Notes: generated by a model not told the origin, from the sequence alone. DNA of 64,000 bases from Betaproteobacteria bacterium (GCA_012026885.1 VEPL01000025.1:124001-188000), one strand, 5' to 3'; numbered from the stretch's first letter, positions 38,250-51,081 are shown. Program-made: numbers and translations.

Positions 38250-38800
38250 GGCAAGCGGCCCTCCTGTTCCTGCTGCTGGCCGCGGCGTCGGCACGCGCCG
38301 ACGTGACGGTGCCGGTCTGTTACGGCTACGGCTGCCAGGCTCAGGCCGAGATCGTCTTCAGCGAGCGGCAGATCGCCGAGGTTGCGCAGGAACTGGCGGT
38401 TGCGGTTGACGCCGAAAACGAGCGGAAAATCCTCGGCGACGCGATCGGCCGCCTCTACGGCTGGGCCGGCGAGCAGTCCGACATCCGCAACGATCGCGGC
38501 GGCAACTACGCCGACGGCCACGTACCGGGCAAGATGGACTGCATCGACCATTCGACATCCACCACCCGCCTGCTGCGCCTGCTCGAGGAGCGCGCGCTGC
38601 TGCGCTGGCATCGCGTGCGCGACCCGGCCCTGCGCCATTTCGTGCTGGTCTTCGGTGACCACTGGTCGGCGGTGATCGAGGAGAAGGAAGCGGGCGCCGA
38701 CGGCCGCTTCGCGGTCGACAGCTGGTTCGTCGACAACGGCCAGCCGGCACTCGTGCTGCCGCTGGCCGACTGGAAGAAAGGGGCTGGGCCCGATGTCTAA
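38246..38800 (+). CDS. Secreted protein of unknown function with possible Cys-His-Asp triad
   Basis: A 184-residue protein with an N-terminal signal peptide (hydrophobic residues 4-15, AxA-type cleavage near 16-18). I do not recognise a named family. Conserved-looking patches are [29 protein letters not shown] and [11 protein letters not shown]. The order Cys, His-Trp, Asp-Ser-Trp resembles transglutaminase-like cysteine peptidases, though this is only a pattern match. It overlaps both the NUDIX and mnmA genes, so it is a true gene of the operon. Confidence 0.75.
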   Translation: MRQAALLFLLLAAASARADVTVPVCYGYGCQAQAEIVFSERQIAEVAQELAVAVDAENERKILGDAIGRLYGWAGEQSDIRNDRGGNYADGHVPGKMDCIDHSTSTTRLLRLLEERALLRWHRVRDPALRHFVLVFGDHWSAVIEEKEAGADGRFAVDSWFVDNGQPALVLPLADWKKGAGPDV

Positions 38801-39890
38801 GGGAACCGTGGTCGTCGGCCTGTCCGGCGGCGTCGATTCGTCGGTGGCGGCGCTGTTGCTCAAGCAGCAGGGCTGGAAGGTGATCGGACTGTTCATGAAG
38901 AACTGGGAGGACGACGATACCGAGGAGTACTGCTCGTCGCGCCAGGACCTGGTCGACGTGATGAGCGTCGCCGACCGGATCGGCATCGACGTCGAGGTGG
39001 TCAATTTCGCCGCCGAGTATCGCGATCGGGTATTCGCCGAATTCCTTGCCGAGTACCGGGCGGGACGGACGCCGAACCCCGACGTGCTGTGCAACTCGGA
39101 AATCAAGTTCAAGGCTTTCCTCGACCATGCCCTGAAGATGGGCGCCGGGAAGATCGCCACCGGCCACTATGCCGGTGTGCGCGAGTTCGACGGCAAGTTC
39201 CAGCTGCTCAAGGCGGAGGACGGCACCAAGGACCAGAGCTACTTCCTCTACCGCCTCAACCAGGCGCAGCTGGCGAAAACGCTGTTCCCGCTGGCGGACA
39301 TCTACAAGCGCGACGTGCGCCGGATCGCCGAGGCCGAAGGGCTGCACGTGGCGGCCAAGAAGGACTCGACCGGCATCTGCTTCATCGGCGAGCGGCCGTT
39401 CAAGGAATTCCTGTCGCGTTACCTGCCGCCGTCGAAGGGCGAGATCCGCCGCCTCGACGACGGCAAGGTCCTCGGCGAGCACGACGGCCTGATGTACCAC
39501 ACCCTCGGCCAGCGCAAGGGGCTGCACATTGGCGGCCTCAAGGAGAAGGGCCAGCCGGGCGGCGGCGATCACGAAGCGTGGTTCGTCGCCGGCAAGGACA
39601 TGGCGAAGAACGTGTTGTACGTCGTCCAGGGCCACGACCATCCGGCGCTGTTGCGCGACAGCCTGGTTGCCGACCAGCTGTCCTGGGTTTCCGGAGAGCG
39701 CCCGCACACGCACTGGGTTTATACCGCCAAGCCGCGCTACCGGACGGCGGACCAGCCCTGCGAAGTCGAGCGCGTGGATGGCGCATCCTGCGAAATCCGC
39801 TTCGCCGAACCGCAATGGGCGCTGACGCCCGGCCAGTCGGTCGTCCTTTACGAGAGCCGTGTCTGCCTTGGCGGCGGCATCATCTGCTGA
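38793..39890 (+). CDS. mnmA: tRNA 2-thiouridine(34) synthase
   Basis: A 365-residue enzyme that puts sulfur on U34 of tRNA-Lys, -Glu and -Gln. Signatures are the PP-loop [29 protein letters not shown], the catalytic cysteine in [14 protein letters not shown] and the second cysteine in [15 protein letters not shown]. The gene overlaps the upstream secreted-protein gene by 8 bases. It is full length and shows no missing residues. Confidence 0.97.
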   Translation: MSKGTVVVGLSGGVDSSVAALLLKQQGWKVIGLFMKNWEDDDTEEYCSSRQDLVDVMSVADRIGIDVEVVNFAAEYRDRVFAEFLAEYRAGRTPNPDVLCNSEIKFKAFLDHALKMGAGKIATGHYAGVREFDGKFQLLKAEDGTKDQSYFLYRLNQAQLAKTLFPLADIYKRDVRRIAEAEGLHVAAKKDSTGICFIGERPFKEFLSRYLPPSKGEIRRLDDGKVLGEHDGLMYHTLGQRKGLHIGGLKEKGQPGGGDHEAWFVAGKDMAKNVLYVVQGHDHPALLRDSLVADQLSWVSGERPHTHWVYTAKPRYRTADQPCEVERVDGASCEIRFAEPQWALTPGQSVVLYESRVCLGGGIIC

Positions 39891-39909
39891 TCATTTTCCG
39901 GGTTTTCCA

Positions 39910-40761
39910 GTGTCTGACTTCCTCGCCGTTCTCCCGCAATACCTGCTGCCCAAGCAGGCGCTGACCTCACTGGCCGGCAAGTTCGCCGGCGCCCGCGCGG
40001 GTGGCCTGACCACGGCAGTCATCCGCAGGTTCGTCGCCCGCTATGGCGTCAATATGGACGAGGCGGCGAATCCGGACATTGCCGCCTACCCGACCTTCAA
40101 CGAATTCTTTACGCGCCCGCTCAAGCCGGGCGCCCGGCCGCTGGCTGATGCCGATTTCGTCTGCCCGGTCGATGGCGCGATCAGCCAGTTCGGGCCGATC
40201 GAGCGCGACCAGGTTTTCCAGGCCAAGGGCCATCACTATTCGACGACGGCGCTGGTCGGCGGCGACCGTGCGCTGGCGGCGCAGTTCGACGATGGCGCCT
40301 TCGCGACGATCTACCTCAGCCCACGCGACTACCACCGCATCCACATGCCCTGTGCCGGCCGCCTGCGCCGGATGATCCACGTGCCGGGCGAACTGTTCTC
40401 GGTCAATCCGGCGACGGCGCGCGGGGTGCCTGGACTCTTCGCGCGCAACGAGCGGGTCGTCTGCGTCTTCGACACGACGCACGGCCCCTTCGTGCTGGTC
40501 CTGGTCGGCGCCACCATCGTCGGCAGCATGGCGACGACCTGGCATGGCGTGGTCAACCCGCCGCGGCCGGGCCAAATCCGCGATTGGCGCTATGAAGACC
40601 AAGTGATTGAATTTGCGCGGGGTGACGAGATGGGGCGCTTCCTGCTGGGTTCGACGGTCGTGTTGCTGTTCCCGCGCGGGGTGGCGGAATTCGATGCGTC
40701 ATGGGCGCCCGCCAAGCCGGTCCGTCTCGGCGAGGCTATGGCCGGCCTGGCGGCGTCCTGA
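39910..40761 (+). CDS. psd: Phosphatidylserine decarboxylase proenzyme
   Basis: A 283-residue Psd that makes phosphatidylethanolamine at the inner membrane. The processing site LGST, where Ser becomes the pyruvoyl group, is at GRFLLGSTVVLLFP near residue 247. Other markers are YPTFNEFFTRPLKPGARP, CPVDGAISQFG and YLSPRDYHRIHMP. I used GTG 39910, which gives the family N-terminus (SDFLAVLPQYLLPKQ); a longer frame starting at 39859 lies in mnmA. Confidence 0.93.
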   Translation: MSDFLAVLPQYLLPKQALTSLAGKFAGARAGGLTTAVIRRFVARYGVNMDEAANPDIAAYPTFNEFFTRPLKPGARPLADADFVCPVDGAISQFGPIERDQVFQAKGHHYSTTALVGGDRALAAQFDDGAFATIYLSPRDYHRIHMPCAGRLRRMIHVPGELFSVNPATARGVPGLFARNERVVCVFDTTHGPFVLVLVGATIVGSMATTWHGVVNPPRPGQIRDWRYEDQVIEFARGDEMGRFLLGSTVVLLFPRGVAEFDASWAPAKPVRLGEAMAGLAAS

Positions 40762-40774
40762 AAAGGCGTCCGAT

Positions 40775-41431
40775 TTACGGGATGACGTAGAACAGCACCG
40801 CGCAGACATGCAGGGCGCTGCCGAGGAGACAGAAGCCGTGCCAGATCGCGTGGTTGTAGGGCAGGCGATCCCAGACGTAGAAGGCGATTCCCCCAGTGTA
40901 GGCGATGCCGCCCGCGGCAAGCAGGACGAGGCCGCCGGCTTCGAGGCGTTCGAGTAGCGGCTGGATGGCGATGACCACGACCCAGCCCATGGCGAGGTAG
41001 AGGGAAACGAACAGCCAGTGCAGGCGTTCGCGCAGCAGGAGACGCAGGATGATGCCGGTGATTCCGAAGCCCCAGACCACGGCGAAGAGCGACCAGCCCC
41101 ACGGGCCGCGCAGCGTGACCAGTGTGAATGGGGTGTAGGTGCCGGCGATCAGCAGGAAGATCGCTGAATGGTCGAGGGCGCGGAGCAGGGGCCGGAAGCG
41201 CTCGGCCTGGATGCTGTGGTAGAGGGTGGACGCGGTATACAGCAGTACCAGCGTGCTACCGAAGATGCTGCAACTGGCCACATGCCACAAGTCGCCGTTG
41301 CGTGCCGCGACCGTGGCCATGGTCGCCAGGGCGGCGATCGCCAGCACGATGCCGAATCCATGCGTGACGCTGTTCGCGATTTCTTCGCGCAGCGTGTAAT
41401 ACGCGTTGATAAGGGTTGGGTGCTGGTTCAT
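40775..41431 (-). CDS. Hemolysin III/YqfA family membrane protein
   Basis: A 218-residue integral membrane protein of the hemolysin III (PAQR-like) family with seven predicted helices. Markers are EEIANSVTHGFGIVLAIAAL, STLYHS, LDHSAIFLLIAGTYTPF and the late HAIWHGFCLLGSALHVCAVLFY. The conserved Ser/His/Asp set of this family, likely a metal site, is present. Despite the name a lytic role is not expected. The start ATG 41431 is chosen over the longer frame to 41704. It converges on psd, 14 bases apart, without a clear terminator. Confidence 0.92.
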   Translation of the reverse strand: MNQHPTLINAYYTLREEIANSVTHGFGIVLAIAALATMATVAARNGDLWHVASCSIFGSTLVLLYTASTLYHSIQAERFRPLLRALDHSAIFLLIAGTYTPFTLVTLRGPWGWSLFAVVWGFGITGIILRLLLRERLHWLFVSLYLAMGWVVVIAIQPLLERLEAGGLVLLAAGGIAYTGGIAFYVWDRLPYNHAIWHGFCLLGSALHVCAVLFYVIP

Positions 41432-41532
41432 CCCGGGCTGGCCGTGTTCGGAATGGGACCACTGTGCGCCCGTTTCGTTCCGGAAATGGGCGCTTCCGCC
41501 TAATCCGGCGGGCAGGACTCCCCGGCGCCCGT

Positions 41533-42141
41533 TCAGTCGTGCGGGACGGTATCGGCGAACGACGGGCGCTGCATCAGCTTCGCGTAGAGGCGGGCCAGGT
41601 TCGGGTGGTCTTCCTGCCAGGTGATGTCCGGGAAGCGGAAACACAGGTAGCCGAGCGCCGTGCCGACCGCAAGGTCGGCCATCGAGAGGTGCGTGCCCAT
41701 GCAATGCGGCTTCTCGCCGAGTTCTTCGGCCATGAACTCGAGTGCGCGCGTCACCTTCTCGCGCTGGCGGGCAATCCAGGCGGCGCTCTGTTCCTTCTTG
41801 GGCCGCTTCGCTTCAAGGAAAGCCATGGCGGCCGCGTCGCAGACACCGTCGGCGAGCGCCTCCCAGCGCTTGACCTCGATGCGCTCGCGGTTGGTGGCCG
41901 GGAACAGTTTGTTGTTCGGCGTTACGTTGTCGATGTATTCGACGATGACGCGCGAGTCGAAGAGCGGGGTCTCGTCATCGAGGACGAGGACGGGAATCTT
42001 GCCGAGCGGGTTGAGCGCCGGGACGCCGGTGCCTTCCAGCCACGGCGAGTCGATCACGAAGTCGACTTCCATCTTCTTCTCGGCCAGCACGATGCGTACC
42101 TTGCGGACGAACGGGCTGGTGTGGGAGCCGATCAGCTTCAT
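41533..42141 (-). CDS. Glutathione S-transferase family protein (YibF-like)
   Basis: A 202-residue GST. The thioredoxin-like N-domain has MKLIGSHTSPFVRKVRIVLAEK, then LGKIPVLVLDDETPLFDSRVI with the cis-Pro and the ES/DS glutathione-binding position. The all-helical C-domain holds HLSMADLAVGTALGYL (N-capping box). The Ser at 6-9 could act as the catalytic residue. It is divergent from purB, with 95 bases between the starts. Substrate unknown. Confidence 0.9.
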   Translation of the reverse strand: MKLIGSHTSPFVRKVRIVLAEKKMEVDFVIDSPWLEGTGVPALNPLGKIPVLVLDDETPLFDSRVIVEYIDNVTPNNKLFPATNRERIEVKRWEALADGVCDAAAMAFLEAKRPKKEQSAAWIARQREKVTRALEFMAEELGEKPHCMGTHLSMADLAVGTALGYLCFRFPDITWQEDHPNLARLYAKLMQRPSFADTVPHD

Positions 42142-42206
42142 CGTATGCTCTCAGGATTGGGGAAAGCGATTATAGCGTATGGCGCGGGGCTTGGCCGGGC
42201 GGTTAA

Positions 42207-43603
<1,397 letters not shown>

Positions 43604-43604
<1 letters not shown>

Positions 43605-43879
43605 TGAAGTGCAGCAAGTGCGGGCAGGAAGTGCCCGAGGACGCGATCTACTGCCCGCACTGCACGGGCGACCGCAAGACGACCGATCGCGAAGTCATCC
43701 GCGGTGGCATCGTCGGCGGGATCAAGGGCCTTTTCCTCGGCCTGCTGCCGTCGATCTGGCTGCTCCTCCAGTTCGGGGCCGAGCGCGGCATCAAGGCCAT
43801 CGCGCTGACGTTGCCGGTCGCTACTTTCACCACCGGGCTGATCATCGGCCTCGTCAAAGCCAAACGGGACTGGAAATAA
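43604..43879 (+). CDS. Zinc-ribbon membrane protein (91 aa)
   Basis: A 91-residue protein with an N-terminal zinc ribbon (MKCSKCGQEVPEDAIYCPHC, four cysteines) and two hydrophobic segments (about residues 34-54 and 61-82). The family is unnamed to me. It is translationally coupled to purB through TGATG and followed without gap by the DUF2322 gene (TAAATG). The start is ATG 43604; the frame extends further into purB without meaning. Confidence 0.8.
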
Positions 43880-44197
43880 ATGTCATTCGCCGAAAACCTC
43901 AAGAAGCTGCCGGGCATTTCGCACCTGTCGGCCATCAACCTGCTCGATGCCGACGGCCAGGTCGTCGCGACGATCGAGAACAAGCCGGGCAGCCAGGGCT
44001 CGCTCGCCGTCTACAACCACCTGGCGCAGACCTACGGCAGCATCAATGCCGAAGCGGCCCGCAAGGGGCTGGAGATCTTCGCGGAGCACGCGGACGACGA
44101 GCGCGCTCACCCCGGAAAGCATCCCAATATCGCCCGTCTGCTGGCCGTCGAGGGTGGCGGGATGGCGCTGCGCGTCAAGCACGTCTTCGCCGTCTGA
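43880..44197 (+). CDS. DUF2322-like small protein
   Basis: A 105-residue cytosolic protein that I match from memory to DUF2322: MSFAENLKKLPGISHLSAI at the start, a central PGSQGSLAVYNHLAQTYG, and EHADDERAHPGKHPNIARLL. The conserved His cluster near residues 77-86 could bind a metal. Function unknown. It starts directly after the stop of the zinc-ribbon gene. Confidence 0.8.
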   Translation: MSFAENLKKLPGISHLSAINLLDADGQVVATIENKPGSQGSLAVYNHLAQTYGSINAEAARKGLEIFAEHADDERAHPGKHPNIARLLAVEGGGMALRVKHVFAV

Positions 44198-44323
44198 GTT
44201 GGCAGCGGGCGCTGCTCTTGCCCGAAGCCCGGCGGCGTGTATGATCCATCGGGAATAAATTGCGGTTCCCCCGCGTATACCGAGTGCAGTCCCGATTCTT
44301 ACCAACACCACGGAGATGACCCG

Positions 44324-44782
44324 ATGAAAACCAAGCTCGCTCTCGCCCTTGTCGCCGCCACGATTGCCGGTTCCGCCGCTGCCCAGATGAAGCCGGAAGA
44401 CGCCATCAAGTTCCGCCAATCCGCCTACACGACGATGGCCTGGAACATGGGGCGCATCAAGATGAACATCGAGGGCAACTACAACAAGGAAGACGTGATC
44501 AAGGCCGCCAACGTGATCCAGGCGATCGCCAATTCCGGCATGGGCGCGCTTTACCTGCCCGGCACCGACAAGGGCAAGGGCTGGAAGGACACGCGCGTCC
44601 TGCCCGAGTTGTTCACCGACAAGGAAGGTGTCGGCAAGGTCGCCGGCGCCTTCAACAAGGAAGCCAACGAGATGGCCAAGGTCGCGGCCACCGGTGATGC
44701 GGCGGCGGTCAAGGCCCAGTTCGGCAAGCTCGGCGAGTCGTGCAAGGGTTGCCACGACAACTATCGTCGCGACGAGAAGTAA
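44324..44782 (+). CDS. Cytochrome c' (periplasmic monohaem)
   Basis: A 152-residue class II cytochrome c. A signal peptide (MKTKLALALVAATIAGSAAAQ) ends near residue 21. The mature four-helix bundle has the C-terminal haem site CKGCHDNYRRDEK typical of cytochromes c'. These proteins bind NO and may protect denitrifiers from nitrosative stress. The ATG 44324 is preceded by GGAGATGACCCG. It is followed by a hairpin and then by a cytochrome b561-type gene that could be its membrane partner. Confidence 0.92.
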   Translation: MKTKLALALVAATIAGSAAAQMKPEDAIKFRQSAYTTMAWNMGRIKMNIEGNYNKEDVIKAANVIQAIANSGMGALYLPGTDKGKGWKDTRVLPELFTDKEGVGKVAGAFNKEANEMAKVAATGDAAAVKAQFGKLGESCKGCHDNYRRDEK

Positions 44783-44801
44783 GCGGCTGTTCTGCAGGGT
44801 C

Positions 44802-44833
44802 AGCGACGGGCGCCTGCGGGCGCCCGTTTCGCT
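44802..44833 (+). terminator. Hairpin between cytochrome c' and cytochrome b genes
   Basis: A 9-bp perfect stem ACGGGCGCC/GGCGCCCGT with loop TGCG (44806-44827) is extended by AGCG/CGCT on its outer side. It is followed only by TTT, so it may be a partial terminator or an mRNA-processing hairpin setting different levels for the two cytochromes. Confidence 0.55.
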
Positions 44834-44858
44834 GCCAGGTTTTCCTCGGGAGAAAGCG

Positions 44859-45548
44859 ATGAGCGACAAACGTTTCCTGGTCTGGGATCTCCCGACCCGG
44901 CTATTCCACTGGCTGCTCGTTCTCTGCGTCACCGGCAGCGTGATCAGCGGCCTGATCGGCGGCAACCTGATCGACTGGCACGGCTGTCTCGGCCTCGCCA
45001 TCGTCGCGCTGGTCACGTTCCGCTTGGCCTGGGGACTGATCGGCTCGACCTATGCCCGCTTCGCGCAGTTTTTCCCGACGCCTGCCCGCTTGCGCAACTA
45101 TCTTGCCGGTCGCTGGCAGGGCGCCGGGCACAATCCGCTCGGCGCGTTTTCCGTGTTTGGCCTGCTTGCGCTGCTGCTGTTCCAGGCGGGCTCGGGTCTG
45201 TTCGCCAACGACGACATCGCCTTTACCGGCTATCTCTATGACCTCGTCGGCAAGGAACTCAGCGATCGCCTGACCGGCTGGCACAAATTGTCGGCCAACG
45301 TCCTGTTCGCGCTCGTCTCCCTGCACGTCGGCGCCATCGTTTTCTACGCGCACGTGAAGAAGGACAATCTGGTGAAGCCGATGCTCACCGGCTGGCAGGA
45401 CGGTGAGGGTGTATCTGCGCGAGGTGGCGGCGTGGCCCGCTTCATTGCGGCTGCGCTGTTCGCCGCTGCAGTCGCCTTTGGCGCCAGCGGTGCCTGGATG
45501 CCGCCACCGCCTCCGCCCCCGCCGGCGGCCGAGACACCGGCCTGGTAG
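44859..45548 (+). CDS. Cytochrome b561-type membrane protein with Pro-rich tail
   Basis: A 229-residue di-haem cytochrome b561-family protein with four helices in the b561 part (about residues 12-32, 38-60, 95-118 and 145-165), plus a C-terminal helix near 190-212. Probable haem histidines are in LFHWLLVL, WHGCLG, and DRLTGWHKLSANVLFALVSLHVGAI. It ends in an unusual proline run (PPPPPPPPAAETPAW) after the last helix. Such proteins couple the quinone pool to periplasmic cytochromes; the adjacent cytochrome c' is the obvious partner. The start ATG 44859 has GGGAGAAAGCG upstream. Confidence 0.88.
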   Translation: MSDKRFLVWDLPTRLFHWLLVLCVTGSVISGLIGGNLIDWHGCLGLAIVALVTFRLAWGLIGSTYARFAQFFPTPARLRNYLAGRWQGAGHNPLGAFSVFGLLALLLFQAGSGLFANDDIAFTGYLYDLVGKELSDRLTGWHKLSANVLFALVSLHVGAIVFYAHVKKDNLVKPMLTGWQDGEGVSARGGGVARFIAAALFAAAVAFGASGAWMPPPPPPPPAAETPAW

Positions 45549-45562
45549 GCACCCCCGAGAAA

Positions 45563-45595
45563 GGAAAAAGCCACCGCAATCCGGTGGCTTTTTCC
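45563..45595. terminator. Bidirectional rho-independent terminator
   Basis: A perfect 14-bp stem GGAAAAAGCCACCG and its complement around a 5-base loop (about 45577-45581). The A/T flanks of the stem give a T-run on both strands. It sits between the convergent cytochrome b gene (ends 45548) and secF (ends 45625), so it serves both. Confidence 0.9.
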
Positions 45596-45624
45596 TGGCG
45601 GGCGTTGCCTTTGTGGTGCGCGTG

Positions 45625-46572
45625 TCAGACTACCGCGCCTTCCTCGTTGGCGCCTTCGATCACCTTCTTCTGCTTGGCCATGAACTGCTCGCGGGAGACG
45701 CCGAGCCACATGACCAGCGGGCTAGCGACCAGCACCGACGAGTAGATGCCGAAGCAGATGCCGATGGTCAGCGCCAGCGCGAAGTAGTAAAGCGTTTCGC
45801 CGCCGAAGATCAGCATCGAAAGGACCATCAGCTGCGTGCTGCCGTGGGTGATGATGGTTCGGCTGATGGTGCTGGTGATGGCGTGGTCGAGCACTTCCGG
45901 CGTGGTCAGTCCGCGCACCTTCTTGAAAGTTTCGCGCACGCGGTCGAAGACGACCACGGACTCGTTGACCGAGTAGCCGAGCACGGCGAGCACGGCGGCC
46001 AGCACCGACAGCGAGAATTCCCACTGGAAGAAGGCGAAGAAGCCCAGGATGATGATGACGTCGTGCAGGTTGGCGATGATCGCCGATACCGAGAACCGCC
46101 ACTCGAAGCGGAAGGCGAGGTAGATGACGATGCCGATGACGACCAGCAGCAGCGCCATGGCGCCGTTCTCGGCCAGTTCCTTGCCGACCTGCGGGCCGAC
46201 GAACTCGACGCGCGAGAGCGATGCGCCCGGGGCGTCGGCTGCCAGCGACTTCATGACGACCTCGCCGAGCTGGGCCGTGTTCTGCTCGCCCTTGAGCGGC
46301 AGGCGGATCATGACGTCACGCGAGGACCCGAAGTTCTGCACCTGATAGTCGGTGAAGCCCGCCTTGCCGAGCGCGCCGCGGATATTCTCGAGGTCGGCCG
46401 CCTGCTCGTACTTGACCTCGACCAGCGTGCCGCCGGTGAATTCAACCGAGAGGTGCAGGCCCTTGGTGGCCAGGAAGAAGACGGCAAGCAGGAAGGTGAC
46501 GAGCGAGATGATGTTGAACTTCAGCGCATGGCGCATGAAGGGGATGTCTTTGCGGATGCGGAAGAATTCCAT
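45625..46572 (-). CDS. secF: Protein translocase subunit SecF
   Basis: A 315-residue SecF with six predicted helices. Markers are LHLSVEFTGGTLVEV in the first periplasmic part, VEFVGPQVGKEL before helix 2, YSVNESVVVFDRVRE and STQLMVLSMLIFGGETL. With SecD it uses the proton gradient to help complete Sec-dependent protein export. It follows secD by 6 bases, and the shared terminator lies beyond its stop. Confidence 0.97.
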   Translation of the reverse strand: MEFFRIRKDIPFMRHALKFNIISLVTFLLAVFFLATKGLHLSVEFTGGTLVEVKYEQAADLENIRGALGKAGFTDYQVQNFGSSRDVMIRLPLKGEQNTAQLGEVVMKSLAADAPGASLSRVEFVGPQVGKELAENGAMALLLVVIGIVIYLAFRFEWRFSVSAIIANLHDVIIILGFFAFFQWEFSLSVLAAVLAVLGYSVNESVVVFDRVRETFKKVRGLTTPEVLDHAITSTISRTIITHGSTQLMVLSMLIFGGETLYYFALALTIGICFGIYSSVLVASPLVMWLGVSREQFMAKQKKVIEGANEEGAVV

Positions 46573-46578
46573 GGCCGT

Positions 46579-48474
46579 TTATCCTTCGTTCTTGCCGTTG
46601 ACCGCAGCAGCGCCCGCGCTGTTGCCGGGCTTCCAGACCTGGCCGATGGCGACCTTGGTCAGCTTCTTCTGGCGGCCGTAGATCAGGTTCACCAGCGAAC
46701 GCGAGACCACCACCGACGAGAAGATCGAGGTCAGGATGCCGAGGCAATGCACGACCGCGAAGCCGCGCACCGGCCCGGAGCCGAAGATGAGCAGGGCGAG
46801 GCCGGCGATCAGCGTCGTGATGTTGGAGTCGAGGATGGTGCCGAAAGCGCGCTCGTAGCCTTCCGAGATCGCCCCCTGCGGCGGCATGCCGTTGCGCAGT
46901 TCCTCGCGCACCCGCTCGTTGATCAGCACGTTGGCGTCGATCGCCATGCCCAGGGTCAGCGCGATGGCGGCGATGCCGGGCAGCGTCAACGTCGCCTGCA
47001 GCATCGAGAGCAGGGCGATCAGGAACAGCAGGTTGGAGGCCAGCGCGATAACCGAGACGACACCGAACATCTGGTAGTAGAGGATCATGAAAACGGCGAT
47101 GGCGGCGAAGCCCCACAGCGTCGAGTTGAAGCCCTTCTTGATGTTCTCGGCGCCGAGCGACGGGCCGATGGTACGTTCCTCGATGATGTCCATCGGCGCG
47201 GCGAGCGAGCCGGCACGCAGCAGCAGCGCGGTATCGTTCGCCTCGCTGGTGGTCATGCGCCCGGAGATCTGCACGCGGCCACCGCCGATTTCGGTGCGGA
47301 TAACCGGCGCGGTGATGACTTCGCCCTTGCCCTTCTCGATGAGCAGGATGGCCATGCGCTTGCCGACGTTGTCGCGGGTCACGTCCTTGAAGATGCGGGC
47401 GCCGGCGGAGTCGAGCGTCAGGTGCACGGCCGGTTCGTTGGTCTGGCCGTCGAAGCCGGGCTGGGCATCGGTCAGGCGGTCGCCGGTCAGCACGACCTGC
47501 TTCTTGACCAGCAGCGGCTGGCCGCCGCGCTCGGTGTAGACCTCGGTACCGAACGGGGCGCTGCCGGCGATGGCTGCCTCGAGCGAGCCGGGGGCGTCGT
47601 CGACCATGCGGATTTCGAGGGTCGCCGTGCGGCCAAGGATGTCCTTCGCCTTGGCGGTGTCCTGCACGCCGGGCAACTGGACGACGATGCGGTCGGCGCC
47701 CTGCTGCTGGATGACCGGCTCGGCGACACCGAGTTCGTTGATCCGGTTGTGCAGCGTCGTGATGTTCTGCTTGAGCGCGAATTCGCCGATCTTCTTGGTC
47801 GCCTCCGGCTTGAGGGTCGCCACGAGGCGGAACTCGTCGCCTTCACCGGTTTCCGCCAGGGTCAGGTCAGGTTGGCTGTCGGCGATGGTCGAACGCGCCT
47901 TGGCGCGGGTTTCGGCATCGCGAAACTTGATGACGATGCGCTCGCCCTCGCGCGACAGGCCGGCGTGGCGGATGTTCTTGTCGCGCAGGGCAGAGCGCAT
48001 GTCGGCGGAAGTCGAGTCGAGACGCTTGGTCAGCGCCCCCTTCATGTCGACCTGGAGCAGGAAATGGACGCCGCCGCGCAGGTCGAGGCCGAGATACATC
48101 GGCAGCGCATGCAGGCTGGTCAGCCAGTGCGGCGAGGCCGACAGCAGGTTCAGCGCGATGACATACTGCGGGTCGGCTGAATCCGGGTTGAAGGCCTTCT
48201 CGAGCAGGTCCTTGGCTTTCAGCTGGGTGTCGGTATCCGCGAAGCGCGTCTTGACGCCGTTCAGGTCGAGCTGGATGCCTTCATGGGCAATGCCGGCCGA
48301 CTTCAGGGACTCCTCGACGCGGGCTTGCGTCTTCGCATCGACCTTGAGGGTCGCCTTGGCGCTGGAAATCTGGACGGCCGGCGATTCGCCGAAGAAGTTG
48401 GGCAGGGTGTAGATGAAGCCCAGCACCAGCGCGACGGCGACGGTGATGTACTTCCAGAGGGGATAGCGGTTCAT
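46579..48474 (-). CDS. secD: Protein translocase subunit SecD
   Basis: A 631-residue SecD. Helix 1 is near residues 8-26; a large periplasmic P1 region follows with LGLDLRGGVHFLLQVDM, and the C-terminal five-helix part has GMAIDANVLINERVREELR, the conserved Asp-containing motif. Full length. It is downstream of yajC by 46 bases and upstream of secF by 6 bases, the standard order. Confidence 0.97.
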   Translation of the reverse strand: MNRYPLWKYITVAVALVLGFIYTLPNFFGESPAVQISSAKATLKVDAKTQARVEESLKSAGIAHEGIQLDLNGVKTRFADTDTQLKAKDLLEKAFNPDSADPQYVIALNLLSASPHWLTSLHALPMYLGLDLRGGVHFLLQVDMKGALTKRLDSTSADMRSALRDKNIRHAGLSREGERIVIKFRDAETRAKARSTIADSQPDLTLAETGEGDEFRLVATLKPEATKKIGEFALKQNITTLHNRINELGVAEPVIQQQGADRIVVQLPGVQDTAKAKDILGRTATLEIRMVDDAPGSLEAAIAGSAPFGTEVYTERGGQPLLVKKQVVLTGDRLTDAQPGFDGQTNEPAVHLTLDSAGARIFKDVTRDNVGKRMAILLIEKGKGEVITAPVIRTEIGGGRVQISGRMTTSEANDTALLLRAGSLAAPMDIIEERTIGPSLGAENIKKGFNSTLWGFAAIAVFMILYYQMFGVVSVIALASNLLFLIALLSMLQATLTLPGIAAIALTLGMAIDANVLINERVREELRNGMPPQGAISEGYERAFGTILDSNITTLIAGLALLIFGSGPVRGFAVVHCLGILTSIFSSVVVSRSLVNLIYGRQKKLTKVAIGQVWKPGNSAGAAAVNGKNEG

Positions 48475-48520
48475 GGCTTCCTGAAAGCGGAAGAGGCGGC
48501 TCGCGGCCGCCTCCGGGGGG

Positions 48521-48844
48521 TTACAGCGTCTTCAGCGTGCCCTTGGGCAACACCAGGCCGATGGCCGGCTTCTGGACGACGACTTCGGTGCCTTCGGCGA
48601 TCTCCAGGCTGACGTAGTTGTCGCCGACCTTGGTGATCTTGCCGACCAGGCCGCCCTGGGTGACGACTTCGTCGCCCTTGGCCAGCCCTTCGAGCAGCGA
48701 CTTGTGCTCCTTGGCCTTCTTCATCTGCGGGCGGATCATCAGGAACCACAGCACGACGAACATCAGGATCAGGGGCAGCATCTGCATCAGGCCCCCGGTC
48801 GGGTCGGAAGCGCCAGCGGTTTGGGCGTGGGCGAGGCTAATCAT
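48521..48844 (-). CDS. yajC: Preprotein translocase subunit YajC
   Basis: A 107-residue YajC with one membrane helix (about residues 20-42, LMQMLPLILMFVVLWFLMIRPQ) and the cytosolic core GDEVVTQGGLVGKITKVGDNYVSLEI. It is an accessory of the SecDF complex. It is in the usual tgt-yajC-secD-secF order. Confidence 0.96.
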   Translation of the reverse strand: MISLAHAQTAGASDPTGGLMQMLPLILMFVVLWFLMIRPQMKKAKEHKSLLEGLAKGDEVVTQGGLVGKITKVGDNYVSLEIAEGTEVVVQKPAIGLVLPKGTLKTL

Positions 48845-48889
48845 CGGGTTATCTCCAGCAAGGCGAAAAATTCGAAACGCGCGATTCTA

Positions 48890-51038
<2,149 letters not shown>

Positions 51039-51081
51039 GGGCGCCGCGGGGAAATGTGGCGGAGCGCGCCGGGGTCGGGCG

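Noticed and set aside
45403-48180. A 925-codon + strand frame opposite secF/secD
   Set aside because: Shadow of secDF. Its translation is rich in Asp/Arg/His/Gln repeats with no domain.
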